This document shows positions 37,101 to 49,050 of a stretch of 64,000 nt of DNA, one piece after another. The stretch's first letter is position 1. The number at the start of each line of letters is the position of its first letter. A program made the position numbers and the translations under genes. The notes under the pieces were generated by a model. It ran no database searches. It was not told the origin of the DNA and saw nothing but the letters and a program-made list of their open reading frames with translations. Origin of the DNA: Ianthella basta (lineage: Eukaryota; Porifera; Demospongiae; Verongiida; Ianthellidae); assembly GCA_964019415.1 (NCBI GenBank), contig OZ025875.1:2177001-2241000 (forward strand), in the 5' to 3' direction.

Positions 37101-40100
37101 AGGCCCTTCCGCAAAGGGGTCTGGTGCACAAGACTAGTACAAAATCGCTAAACACTGTGCCCAAATATTTGTTTTGTACAAGAATTTTATTAAATAATAA
37201 TTAATAGAACTGTACATAAAAAGAAAACAATGAGGTTCAGAACAATTAAAGGGATAATAAATAAATTTAAAACACATGCAGCCTTATCTTATTATAATAA
37301 ACGTAACGCACATTTTCGTTGTTCGGGATAATCTCCTTCAATTCTGGACGAAGCGTCACGAACCTTGGTAGGATTACGAAGAGGGGGGCTGTGAGTAACC
37401 TCGCCGAGCCGAAATTTGGTTTAAGGTCGTTCCGTCCGAGTTCTTGCCACTTTTACGGTCGCTGCCATATCTAAGAGATAGTGAAAAGATCGTATTTGGT
37501 TTTGCACGAACTCCTCCTTCAATTTTTCACCAATCTTTGCCAAACGCGGAAGAGTATATCACGGCAATACGGGGGGTGACCTAAGGTGGTTAGTGCCTTC
37601 GCCACTGTACTCCTTTAGACGAAATGGATTAACAAAAGTAACAAAAGTAAATTCTGTAGGTATGGAGTTTTACGGAACGAGTCTACGGAATACTCCCAAT
37701 TAAATGGACGTTCTGAATGGTTAAACGCTCAAATTTCAAACGATATGCTGGGAACCCACCCGAAGGGCGGGCATTCAGCTAGTATCTATAAATTTGCTAA
37801 ATTGCATTCTGGCAATTGATTACTAATCACGAGCACTCATTCAAATTCATCCCAAAATTCAAATTCAGTCAATCATGCCAGACTCGAGCTGGCCTGTGGT
37901 TCCCATCACTGAGGCACAATTGACATCCTGTGCTGCCAATGACAGTCTCTGGATGAGGTAAGTGGTTGCTGCCTTCCCTCCCCGTGGTCTGGGTCATCCG
38001 GTAGCCCAGTTCTTTGAGGAGTGCCTTGGTGCATGGGCCAAACACTTCAGTTGTCTCCTCCACAACTGAGGGAAGAGGTGAGTGGTGCTGGCAGAGTAGG
38101 ATGTAGCACAAATGTCCTGGCAGGTTTAAAAAATAATACACAAAAGCCGAATATTGCTATGGTTTGAGTGTTCTCATCAGACTTGGATAAGATCAGAAAT
38201 GCTACTTGGGTGGGACTCCAGAGGCATGCATGCCTGCCTTGTCCTTCACTGAGCTCATCTCAAGGCGGAATGGTCAGGGTGTGCCCCTGTTTGGAGGGTA
38301 CAGGGAGAGTTAATGACTCAGATCCATGACTGCTTCGTGTGTGTGAGCTGTTAAAAATGCTGTTTTAACCACAATGCATCAAGCACAGAATACATTTGCC
38401 CTTGCATCGGCTGTATACAATATTAATTTGGGTTTCCACATACTTAAAACCTCCAAACTATTTAAATGCAAATTGTATTCAGAAATTGTATTCAGAAATT
38501 AATTGTCAATTTGAAATGTTCATGCAGTATGTGATGGAGTGCTTCAATATTTCAATAATGCTATTTGCCTTGATAAATGTAGCACTGCACTTTGTATAAT
38601 ACACATCACTAATTCTTAACTGGAAGGTGCCATGCAATTAAGTTGTACAAGTCATAATGTATGCACTAGTTTGTGCAATTAAATGCATACAGGAAGTGCT
38701 GAGCATTTCCACTAGAAAGAAGACTTTCAGTGATTAAATTTCAACTGGAAGTTACATTAAATATGTTATTAGCTTCCCCCTTTGTGTATGTACCTAGGCT
38801 ATCATGCAAAATATGCAATAACTGTTGTATAGTTCGTTTAAAGCGCCAGTCATGTCTATATCTCTCTCCATTCAGCTACTTCTGAATTAGTACCCTTTAA
38901 CCGGATCCTGCTTCCAGGAAGTGTCCTCAATGACAGCATCACATTTACCCCTCAGAACCCCAGTAATGGTGTCATGTACTATGAGCTGCAGCAGTCAGCT
39001 CCTAGTTCTAAAAACTTAAAGTGTTTCCGTGGAAATAAATTGAATCCTAACGTCACGTTGAACAACTTAGTGCCTGGTACCCAGTACATGTTCTCATTGA
39101 GGGCATGCGAGACCAAAAGTAATAAAATTTGTTCCACCTGTGGACCATTCAGTGATCAGCTCACCTTGTACACTGCTGATGGTGAGGAGTTTATGAGCTC
39201 TCATTACTATCATGAAGTGTAATGCTGCAATGAAGAGAATGAACATAATTTGCTTTCAATTTCTTCTTTTTTCTTCCTCACTTCAGTACCCTTGATGCCT
39301 CAGAATGTCAGTGCCATCAGCGCTGGTTCTACCATTGTGTCAGTGACCTGGAAGGAGCCTGCTGTATTTTTCCGTGAGCACCTTATGCCACTGTTAATTG
39401 CATGCATTAGTAATCCTGAGTGAAATACACTAATGCAATGATATGCAGAACCTTCTCAGTTGGTGACCAAAATGTTTTCCAACAGAATGTATCAGTGATT
39501 CCAGTGGCTAATCTCACTTTACCACAGCCTAAATGCTGTATGTAGTTGTCTGGAGCAAATTTGGCTAATGTTAAGTGCATAGTTAGATAGCTAGGATGCA
39601 CAGGCAGCTAGGGATGGTAGTCAATAGAAATGTTGGCTTTACTAATACCTTAAAAGTTACTAATTTTAACAGGTACAATTTTTTAGTTTGAATAATCCAG
39701 GATTTGATTGGTTCTCTAAATTGTAACGATTTTCAAGTTTTGTGTGTATTAATGTTTTATTGCATTAATTTTTTGTGTGCAATGTTGAGCGACTTTACAC
39801 TGCTTGCTAAATTGGTCAAATTATGTTAAGGATGGTTTCTGTGCGTATTACAATTAGCGAATTTGGAAGACTAACTATACAAGACTTAAATTAATGCAGT
39901 TCCAGTTGAGTAAATATCTGAACCCAGCAATAATAAATGACATCAAGGTGATTGGCCAACAGCCACAACAGTTATATGGCTACTTGTAGCAGGAAAGAAA
40001 GGATCTGTACGTGGCAGTTCAGTATAGGTGTGTCTAATAACCATGACACAATACAAAGTAATGTGAAGGCTTTGGGTACAAAACCAGACTGTCCCAGAGC

Positions 40101-43100
40101 CAGACACAGACAGCTGGGACAGAGGAGACAAGGATAGCCTGGTTGGTGAAGACACAGACAGACAGGTTGGTGGCAGATCAGTCAAAGAATACGCAGACAA
40201 GGAAGTATTGGAGACAGATGCGTTAAGCAGGATTTTACCCAGGAATTTACTGTATGAATATTTTGCAGCAATTATGGCATTGCTCGTTAAATTTGCTAAA
40301 ATGAATACCCAAAAATACCTAATAAAATAAGAATAAAAATTGGTCACCTAGATACCTGTTAAAATTGGTCACCTTGCAGACACATAGCTTCACCATCCCT
40401 CCTTGCCTGTACTATGCTCTGACAATTTTGCACCAGATGACTACATTCTGTATGACATGTATGTAGCTAAAATTTGAGTCTACTCAATAGCATCACTACC
40501 ATTTCTGGTTGGAATAGAGTAAATAATATTATTCTGCACTGTTTGTTAGCTGATAGTTTCTCCTATAGCTCAGAACAACAGCCTGACCACTTATGAGGTG
40601 CAGTACCGAGGAGTAGCCACTCCTAATAATGTGAGTGGAGCTTTCTTTAAAGCAGTCACTGAACCTGCTGGGATGATGTTGTCCTATGACATTCTTGATC
40701 TGATGGCCTACTCTACCTACAATGTGTCTGTGAGAGCAACAAACCAGTATGGAGTGGGAAACTTTAGTGAGGAAGTGACTGTGCGGACAGAGGAGGGAGC
40801 TCGAGGTTGGTTACAAGCTATATATTGTACAAGTAATGTCTAGTCCTGCCTCAAACATGCAATAATAAAATGATTATTGTATGAAATGCTATAGAGTCAC
40901 TAACTCACTGGCAGTCTGTCACAGTTGTGTTGTGGGTGCTTTTCACAAGAATGAGGCATTCAGTCTTTCTTCATGTGTTTATGCAGTTCCCTCTGCTCTG
41001 TTGGGTTTACGCATTCCGGATATCACTGCCAATGGGTTCACTCTTGAGTGGAACCCTCTCAGCACTCCAAATGGAATCATTGAATTTTACCAAGTGGCAC
41101 TGTTCACAGCCAACAACCTAGACCTGCCTGCATTGAGCCCAATCAATGTTAGCAGTACATCATACACCTTCACTGGCCTGGCACCTTTCACTGGGTATTC
41201 AGTCCAAGTGTGTGCCTACACCATTGGATGTGGTGACATTGCTACCTTGAATGCTACAACATTGGGAGGTGAGCGAGAAATGTATTCAACAATAGCTGGG
41301 CAGAGTGCCACACAATCTATGTACGTACTTGTACTGATAACACATTACATTTTATTGAAGCTTAATTGCAATATTTATTGTATAATACTGTTTGTTCCAG
41401 TGCCCCCCAAAGTATCCCCCTCAGATGGAATAAGCAACAAGCCAATACACACGGGAGACCCAGTGACCATCTCCTTTGCTGTTATGAATGAGCCTATTCC
41501 ACCTGTCACAAGGGAGAGTATCCAGTGGGTGTTCATGGGAAGTGGAGGTGCTGTCAACCTCTCCTGCCCTAATACCCTCAAGTACACCTTCTCTGATGAC
41601 TGCCTCAACTTCACTGTGAACAACACAGTGGGCAGTGATGCTGGCCTGTATCAGATAACAATCACAACTGAAGGTGGAGTAGGTATGAGTGCAGTTGGGA
41701 TATCAGTCAGTGGAGGTGAGTTGTGTGAGATGGTGTGTGTGTAATTTGTACATATGTACCTATGTATGTGCACTCCACCATAGCACAGGTCAATACAAAT
41801 TGTTACGTGCCATCTTATGCTGCAGTTGATATTGATTCATCTTTCTTTGCAGTTTCCCCCACTATTGTCTTCTCTCCTTCTGCTGTCCGTGATGTTGTGA
41901 GGGGAGAAAACTTGGTTGCCTCATGTCGAGCTAGTGCTGATCCACCACCAATGATTCAGTGGTTCAGGGGAGACCAGATGCTTAATGATGGAGTCCAGTT
42001 AGGAAATGTATCAATATCACAAAGTTTCAAAGGCTCTGATCGCAGCAGTCAGCTCACTGTGACAGACGTCACATCTGATGATACAAGGGTATATTCCTGC
42101 CTGGCAGTCAACAGTCTGGGAAAAGATTCCAAGGCATTTCAAGTCAATGTTGTGGGTGAGTCAGATCCAATCCATTACAAGTTGGTATTCAGCAGCAATG
42201 CTATCCTCCCAGTGCTGTAATCATTCTGGTCCACATCCATTCTCTGTATGCAGTGAGGCCCAACATAACTGGTATTATGAGTAGTGTGAATGGTTCAGAG
42301 GAAGAAGCCCTGTATCATGAAGGGACGTTGACATTGGAAGAGTTCACTCCCCAACTTGTGCTGACATGTAAAGCTTATGGCACTCCTCTACCTGACATTG
42401 CCTGGCTAAATAATGGCATTGCTCTGCAAAACATTCCAGGTAGAAGGACCATCACAGTTGAAGATGGAGGATCACTTGGTGAACTGGGTAACATCACCCG
42501 ATCCACTCTCAGCCTCTCAGAAGTACAGCTATCTGATGCAGGAGAGTACACTTGTAGAGCAATCAGTGGCAATGTGTCCCCCATCTCTGGTACCACAGCA
42601 TGGACATTCAAAATCAGAGTCAATGGTGAGTATTTAACCTTGGTCATCAAATGTACTTCATTTTGAAGCATGCTGTACTTTTCGTGGTTCCGTCCTTCCA
42701 ATCCCACTGTGCTTATATTACCATTTGTGTTGTATTTCTTTCAGAAACAAATGAATGTGACCCCAACCCCTGTATAAACAATGGCAAGTGTATAGATGGA
42801 GTACAAAACTACACATGCAATTGCACATCCCTCCTTGAGGATGGCGTTCTGAATTTCTACACAGGAAGGAACTGTGCTGAAAGTGAGGGAGGATGGGTTA
42901 TCACAGCATGACTTGTTCCACATTACATTATACTCTTTGCATACACAGAGGTTGACAATCGAGTAGCCCCCTCTCTTACCACATCTCCTACAAGTCAGAA
43001 GGTAGATCTCAATGACAGGGTTACCCTGAGCTGCTCTGCTACTGGCAACCCCACCCCAAACATTCAGTGGTACAAGGATGGCATTGCAATTAAGGGCCCT

Positions 43101-46100
43101 CAGGCCTTTGGAAGTGAATTTGTGATCACAGAAACAACCCCCAAACAACGAGGATTCTATCAATGTGTAGCCTTCAGCAGCTTTGGTACACCAGCAAGAT
43201 CTGATGAAGTATCAATATTAATCAATGGTGAGAACATTTTGATACTCAACTGAGACTGCAACTGAGAAATTTTGTGTCAATGTATCATTGTGCAGGCATA
43301 GTTCAACTCCGTGTCCGAATTGACTTAGGGAGTAGAAGAAAACGACAATCCAATTCCAATGCTGATATTATAGAGACTGTGAGTGACTTAACATACTGGT
43401 ACATACTAGGTAACCATTAGATGTGTGCTTTTGTATATTCCCTGTTATTAGCTGCAGTTGCAAACAGTGAACCAACCTCTAGCAGTGGAAGGAGACTATA
43501 CAGCCACTGTGTACTCAGTGGAACCTGCTGGAGACAACACCACTGATGACATTGTGATCACCGTGGCAACCAACAGCTCTGATACTCCTGCAAATCTCAC
43601 TGCTCAGCTGATACAGCCTCTTGAACAAACACTGGAAGAAGTTACAGATATCAACGAGCAAATCTCATTTACTGTAGAGACCACTGAGAGATATGGTATG
43701 CATTTGTCTAGCCAACTGACGTATGATCCTGTGTACAATGAATGCAGATCTCGAGCATCCTGAATGTAATTTCATGCCAGTAGCTGATTCCTTACAATGG
43801 CTATGACTACAGTGAATGTGTTGTAGTGATCATGCAGCACTCATATCTCATTCACTACTCCTCTTTACCAAGATGGCTGTCCCAAACTGCCTGACTCACC
43901 CTGTGGTAATGTTGGTCCAGTGACTTGGCCTCAGACTGAGATAGGCCAGGTAGCCTCAGTCCCCTGCCGGTGTGGATTAAATGTCCCACTGATCCAGCAA
44001 CTAACAGGGACTCGGAGATGTGGTGGTAGGTATGAAACTGGTGCAGCATGGGAGGATCCACAGTGTGAGAGCTGCAGTTTCAGCAAGACGAGGAGAATGC
44101 TTTGTGCACTTGCTAAGGTTGGTTGATTCATTGGACAGGTGGTTATGAGAAAGATTAGAGATATACATTGGCTATGGACATCTCATGTGCATGTTACCGG
44201 ATTCCGATTCGGCCATTTTCTTGGTCTATCCATGCATATGATGCCACTCTCTATAGATTGATAACCCAGCCCAGCTTGCCGCCATTCTGGTGAATATAAC
44301 TGGTTCTGGTAGTGCTGAGATTGAGAGTGCAGATGTCTCACTTATTGTGGGGCTGCTGGAAACTGTCACACAATCCACAGAAGACCTACAACAGGAGGAT
44401 GTGAGTGGCTAAATCCTCTGATGGCTAGTCAATGTCATTCTTCACTATTGTTGCTGTTGGTTGTATTCTGCATGTTGTAGGTTCAGATGGATGTCCTATT
44501 GATTGTGAGCAATGTTCAGCAAGTGTCTCCTGACCAGCTGGCAGCCAGTCAGGAAGAGACGGATTCATCAAACAGGTTTGTGCATGCTCTTGCAAGGGTA
44601 AATACCTTGACCAGCTGACAGTGAGGGTAACTGCTTGTTTATTGTCATTTTGGTGCACTTACAGAATTTTAAGGATTGTGGATGACGTACTGAATGTTGT
44701 TGAGGTGGCTCCTGAAAAACCTTTTGAGTTTGCTGCTCCATACTTTGGTGTTCGTGTTGAGGAGCCTCCTGAACATCTAAATGATGAGAAACTCTTTGCC
44801 CCTGATTTAGGAGCCTTGTTGAGCCAAGTAATGAACAGAACCACAGCAAGCATGCAAATGGAAGAAATGCCGGAAGTGCCATCGGCTGCGATTTCTCTCT
44901 CATCAACTCTTCTGAGAGGTGACAATGGAACGAGACGACTTATATCAATATCACTATTCGTACGTGATTCTCTGTTTCAAGAACGGGCAAGTATGACAAC
45001 GAACAACTGCACCAGAGTAATTGTTGGAAGCATCATAGTTGATTTATCTTTGCGATCAAGTGGAAAAATAATTCCAATTGCTGCACCTCCAAACAGCAAT
45101 GTAGTGCGGCCACGCTTTACTAAAACAATGGTAAGCTGTTACAAATGAGAACATGAGAATTACAATACTGCAGACTGTGTGTTCTAGCACTGCCTGTGGT
45201 CTCTTCTCACATTCAGCTTGCTAGAGAGAAAGGAAGCAACACAAGCTGCCGATTTTGGAATTTCACTGTTGATGGTGAGCTACTCAGATCCATTCATAGG
45301 AATTGCTCACTCGGCCTGTTAATGACAGTGTGCTTTAACTGTATAGGTATAGTGCATTCTGATTCCTCAACTATATGTGCATATCTTCCTATAATGCAGG
45401 TGGTTCTGGTGCATGGGACAGCAGTAGCTGCAGAGTGCTCAATGAAACTGCAGAGGAAGTGGAGTGTGGCTGTGATCATCTCACTCACTTTGCCATTCTG
45501 CTAGTGAGTGACTGACAACTTGCACGAAATAATGCCAGCAGTACACTTCTTGCCATGAATAGTGTAATGGTCTGTTCTTGCATGCCATCCTCAGTGTACA
45601 CAGTCTATATATAGCAACCTTCCCATTACCAGGCTGTTCTTCTTTCCTGTTACCATGCAAGTATTCTGCTTGCCTCACGTGTCCTTCCTTCCATTTCTCA
45701 TTGGTAGGACATCACCCCTGACTCACCAACAATGTCTACTCCAGCTAGTACTGCCCTTGAAGGAGTGTCTTACATTGGCACTGTACTCTCCATCATTGGT
45801 CTCATCATTGTTATCATCACCTATCTTGGAGAGAAGTGAGTAGTACTGTAGAGGAGTGAGTACTGTGTTGCTAGAGCATATAATATATGCAACTAATTGT
45901 TGGTGTATGAAGCCATTCTTCTGTGCATATGTACCGAATAGAGGCCCGAGCCTCTATTTCTTTCAAGAGGTTTTTGACCTGGCCTCTATTCAAGCCCGGG
46001 CCTCTATTAAAATGAACTGATTTCTAGCCATGTTTCCTATATAAAATCTCTGAAAAGACATGGCTGTCGTTGAGGATCCACATGTGCTGAGAAGGCATGA

Positions 46101-49050
46101 GTTCTCAGAAGTCTCCAAGCTTGCAATTTGGTCTCATCCAGCAACTCCCATCTCTCTCGCATGCAGCGGCTTCTTTCGCATCTCCACTACATTCGCTTCA
46201 TACCCTCAGGAAGAACTAGCTACGCAGTGTGCTTCTCTTCTGACTTGGACATTGCTACTGCAGCAGGAACTAAGTAAGTAACGCGTGTGCACTGTGTTCA
46301 ATTCGTACCTAAAGCGTGCATCTCAGATGCTGCAGAGTGCCAGTGTGTGGGTTCCGGATCTGGCTTCAATTCGAACTTGGCTTCTATTCTAGCCCCGGTT
46401 TCTATTAAAGATTCACTGCTCTGACCCCCGGCCTCTATTTGAGCCTGGCCTCTATACGGACATATACGGTATGTATTGCATGTGGGTTATGGCAAACACT
46501 GTTTACATAGGGTGAACCGTGTGGTTAAACACATTCTTCTATGTTACCATGGCTACGCATGTGAATGTGTGTGATATGCGCATGATTTGACAGTTGAATT
46601 GAACAGAAATGCAAAATTTGTCCTGCCTGTCTGAAGCAGTTACGAATAAAAGCATTTTTCGTTGCAGCAAGACGTCCGTGCGCAGCATGAAGATGGTTAC
46701 GCTGTTCTTTTCGAGGGCTTGTTCGAACAAATTTTGACGCTTCAGCATTAACAATCATGAAGGTCTTCCTCAGCTAGCAAGGAGACTGCATGGCAATGCT
46801 TCTGCATTGTAACTTTTCTAAGGCAATATTAGTGTTGAAAGCCTTTGGAGCAGATGGTTATACATTGTACTGACCACATTTGGCCCAGGTGTATGAACCA
46901 TGTTGTGGCAAAGCTTCTATATAGCCTATATATGTCACGGACTTCACTGTATAAATCATCCATCCAACACACTATAATAGTCCAATAAGTTCCTCCTGAC
47001 ACGTGTTCACTACAGCCCACACACAGTATGCATGGGAGCAAGTCCTCCCTACCAGTCCAGTGCCATGTAACATAACACTTCATTTTCTGTTTCAGTGCAC
47101 TTTCGTTTGAGCAAAGTGACTTTACCTAATCTCTTAAAATTGCTTTAAACTTAATGTACTTTTACATATACTGCCATATTTATATGGATGCGGAATCTGT
47201 GCACTGTATGCATGGTATGTGAATCTCAGATACTGTATAGAGATACAATGGACTGAGAATGACCTAATAATGACAATATAAAATGGCTATGTAAGTCAAT
47301 AATATTTGCCTAAGTGTATGTGAAGAGTTAATTACAATGGTCTATGTACCATGGTAACACAAATGAAAGATAACGTTTGAAACTAAACATGGTAAGGAAA
47401 GAAAGGGGGAAGGGGAAAATGGCAGTGAACTGGACCAGCAATGAAGTGAGGGCTTCTCAGCTGGCTCAGGCATCAGAAAGGGTTGGTTCTCTAATACCAG
47501 CTTCACAACAGGGTTGAAAACCTTGCCGACGTTTCGACCAGATGCTCTGGTCTTCTTCAGGGCGAAGATGAGCACTTATTGTATAAATTGATCTTCGCCC
47601 TGAAGAAGACCAGAGCATCTGGTCGAAACGTCAGCAAGGTTTTCAACCCTGTTGTGAAGCTAGTATTAGAGAACCAACCCTTTCTTGGACCAGCAATGGC
47701 GACCTCCAGATCATAAGCCAACCCTTTAGCAGCCAGGTCACTAGTCACCGCCAACAGCCACCAATCCATTCCTTCCTTATATACCAATCTGGGCAGGCTC
47801 CATCCAGAGCCTCCTCTGAAACTTCCGCACTGACTAATCAGGTTATCAGCACTGGAGGTTGCCAGTGCTGGTCCGGTTCACTGCCATTTTCCCTTCCCCC
47901 CTTCTTTCTTTACCATGTGTAGTTTCAAACATTATGTTTCCTTTGTACATACTGTACATGAAAGTATTTGTCATCATCTTTACCTTTATACTCCTGTACT
48001 CCACTCAGGAAACTGAGGAAGGCTATCCATGTAAAGCTGTTGCTCAACCTCTCCTTTGCTCTGTTGGGACTGTATGTCACCTTCATCATCAGCACTGTCT
48101 CAACTGGTGTACCTGTGCTCTGTGGAGTGGTCTCTGTTCTCATGCACTACTTCTTCCTGGCTGTGTTCTTCTGGATGGCAGCAGAAGCCATCCAGTTGCA
48201 CAGGAAGTTGGTGACTGTGTTCAAACCGGACATCACAAGCTATGTCAAGATTACCATGGCAATATGCTGGGGTAGGTTGGTGCATGTGGAGAGGGAAAGG
48301 AACACAATAACTTGCATTTTCTTTGTACTTTATTGCCTTCATGTGCAATCCTACCTCCTACAGTGGTTCCAGCTTTCATTGTGGTGTTCTCTTTGGCTCC
48401 ATACTACCACAACTACATTCATTCAAGATTGTAAGGAGCTTGACAGAATACTGCACTGTAATGCCTGCATGTGTTCAGTGTACTTAAAGTTGGTGTTTTC
48501 TCTTTCTACAAATTGCAGCTGCCGTGTGTATGGATACTCCTTCTATATTGGTCTGCTTGTACCATTTGGTGTCATCTACATCATGAACTGGGTCATATTC
48601 ATCCTCATCTTTGCCAATCTGGTGTGTAAGTCCAATGTTAGGGAGGAGACAAGCAAGAATGGGAACCTTCGCAAATTGAAGGAGAACTTTATGATTGCCC
48701 TGGGACTGTCTCTTATCTTTGGAATGGGCTGGGCCATTGGTCTGCTAGCCACCAGTGATCTTCCTGATGCAGTGCGCTACCCTGCTGAGTGGGTCTTCAC
48801 CCTGACTACTGCCTTCCTGGGTGTGTACCTGTTTGTCCTGCATGTTCTAAAATCTCAAGAAGCACGTAGACTTTGGAAGAGGTGGCTACTCTGCCAGCGT
48901 AAGCGGGCTGCTTATGGCATGTCAACCAGTAATACAAGCAAGTCTCGCTTGACTTCCACTCTCGTATCCTGGACAAGGACTTTTAGACGTAGCACACTGA
49001 GGGAGGATGGCAAAAGCCCTGACACAATGACTCATAATAACTCACAATAA
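34148..49050 (+). CDS. Gene C: complete adhesion GPCR, 1603 aa (FN3x3-Ig3-EGF-Ig-linker-HRM-GAIN-GPS-7TM)
   Basis: Exons: 34148-34181, 34276-34305, 38876-39181, 39287-39373, 40569-40805, 40987-41268, 41401-41715, 41853-42155, 42254-42625, 42745-42882, 42949-43227, 43296-43378, 43452-43695, 43873-44117, 44257-44400, 44481-44575, 44665-45130, 45217-45274, 45400-45503, 45708-45835, 48009-48271, 48364-48430, 48519-49050. They sum to 4812 nt, every phase fits and no stop interrupts. Residues: signal peptide 1-21, FN3 22-325 (three), Ig 326-655 (three), EGF 656-701 (six Cys), Ig 702-794, furin/linker 795-903, HRM 904-985, GAIN 986-1220, GPS 1221-1274, TM1 in 1275-1317, TM2-7 in 1318-1540, tail to 1603. 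The first Ig lacks the usual B and F strand Cys; the other three have them. Expected at the plasma membrane as a self-cleaved adhesion receptor; ligand and G protein unknown. Confidence 0.9.
34492..35085. mobile_element. TIR element with AACCGTTCC subterminal array, unit 2 copy
   Basis: Same ends and arrays as 16974-17564, without the CG-1 insert beside it. Lies in intron 2 of gene C. Confidence 0.65.
35395..35645. promoter_or_regulatory. Cluster of RFX/X-box-like sites, intron 2 of gene C
   Basis: GCTTGGTAAC (35396-35405), GTTGCTTGGCAAC (35591-35603) and GTTGCTTGGTAACC (35632-35645) keep the spacing seen in gene B. Confidence 0.4.
35646..37286. other. Intron 2 of gene C, no gene seen
   Basis: Matches 18124-23690 of unit 1 without the CACTA-like element. 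At 36878-36890 the site reads ACGCACTATAGC where unit 1 has the element, which may be an excision scar or the unfilled target. Confidence 0.5.
37287..37782. mobile_element. Non-autonomous Helitron, 496 bp
   Basis: Begins TCTTATTATAATAAACG and ends GCATTCAGCTAG, preceded by the hairpin CCCACCC-GAA-GGGCGGG (37755-37771). It sits exactly between A and T of the sequence CCTTA/TATC, which is uninterrupted in unit 1 near 23690. 5' TC, 3' CTAG with an upstream GC hairpin, A/T insertion and no target duplication are the Helitron hallmarks. No Rep/helicase frame is present. Confidence 0.85.
37783..38875. other. End of intron 2 of gene C
   Basis: Matches 23694-24818 of unit 1, including the unrecognised minus-strand once-coding tract (37869-38141). 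No gene seen. Confidence 0.5.
43296..43695 (+). other. Gene C: furin-site and linker module
   Basis: The 83-nt exon encodes [20 protein letters not shown], with RRKR followed by Q, a strong proprotein convertase (furin) site. The 244-nt exon that follows (43452-43695) encodes a Thr/Val-rich segment ending in [11 protein letters not shown], leading to HRM. Its fold is uncertain; it recalls the small SEA-like or linker modules found ahead of HRM in other receptors. The same module is in D (57207-57603) and decayed in A. Confidence 0.65.
45217..45503 (+). other. Gene C: GPS autoproteolysis motif
   Basis: Two exons (45217-45274 and 45400-45503) give TSCRFWNFT, then [20 protein letters not shown] and [10 protein letters not shown]. 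The Cys and Trp pattern and the HL-T tripeptide are the GPS signature; cleavage is expected between L and T. The stretch after T would be the tethered agonist. Confidence 0.85.
45934..46469. mobile_element. TIR element (AGGCC family), gene C intron
   Basis: Unit 2 copy of 29023-29562, with a slightly shortened left end. TA flanks are kept on both sides. Confidence 0.65.
47358..47948. mobile_element. Large foldback element with paired hammerhead-like cores
   Basis: Outer arms of about 70-80 bp (47358-47440 and 47867-47948) are inverted copies. An inner, nearly perfect inverted repeat with arms of about 100 bp (47476-47684) sits between them. Each inner arm carries a hammerhead-like core: CTGAAGA (47600-47606), a 6-bp perfect stem II, then GAAACGTC from 47625 on the + strand, and its mirror at 47531-47560 on the minus strand. 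The right breakpoint of the tandem duplication (about 47406) lies in the left outer arm. Confidence 0.65.

Larger units (their letters stand above)
30498..47406. repeat. Tandem duplication unit 2 (carries most of gene C)
   Basis: Starts with the same sequence as 10321 and runs to the break in the TM1-TM2 intron at about 47406. The junction 30497/30498 shares only two or three G bases, a microhomology join. Confidence 0.85.
45708..49050 (+). other. Gene C: seven-helix part
   Basis: TM1 comes from 45708-45835; TM2-3 from 48009-48271 (Cys before [11 protein letters not shown] is the TM3 cysteine, pairing with Cys in CRVYGYSF). TM4 is on 48364-48430 and TM5-7 on 48519-49050, with [12 protein letters not shown] in TM6. 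These are family B2/adhesion features. The tail is 66 residues and ends THNNSQ, shorter than in D, where the homologous THN continues for more than 100 residues. Confidence 0.85.
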
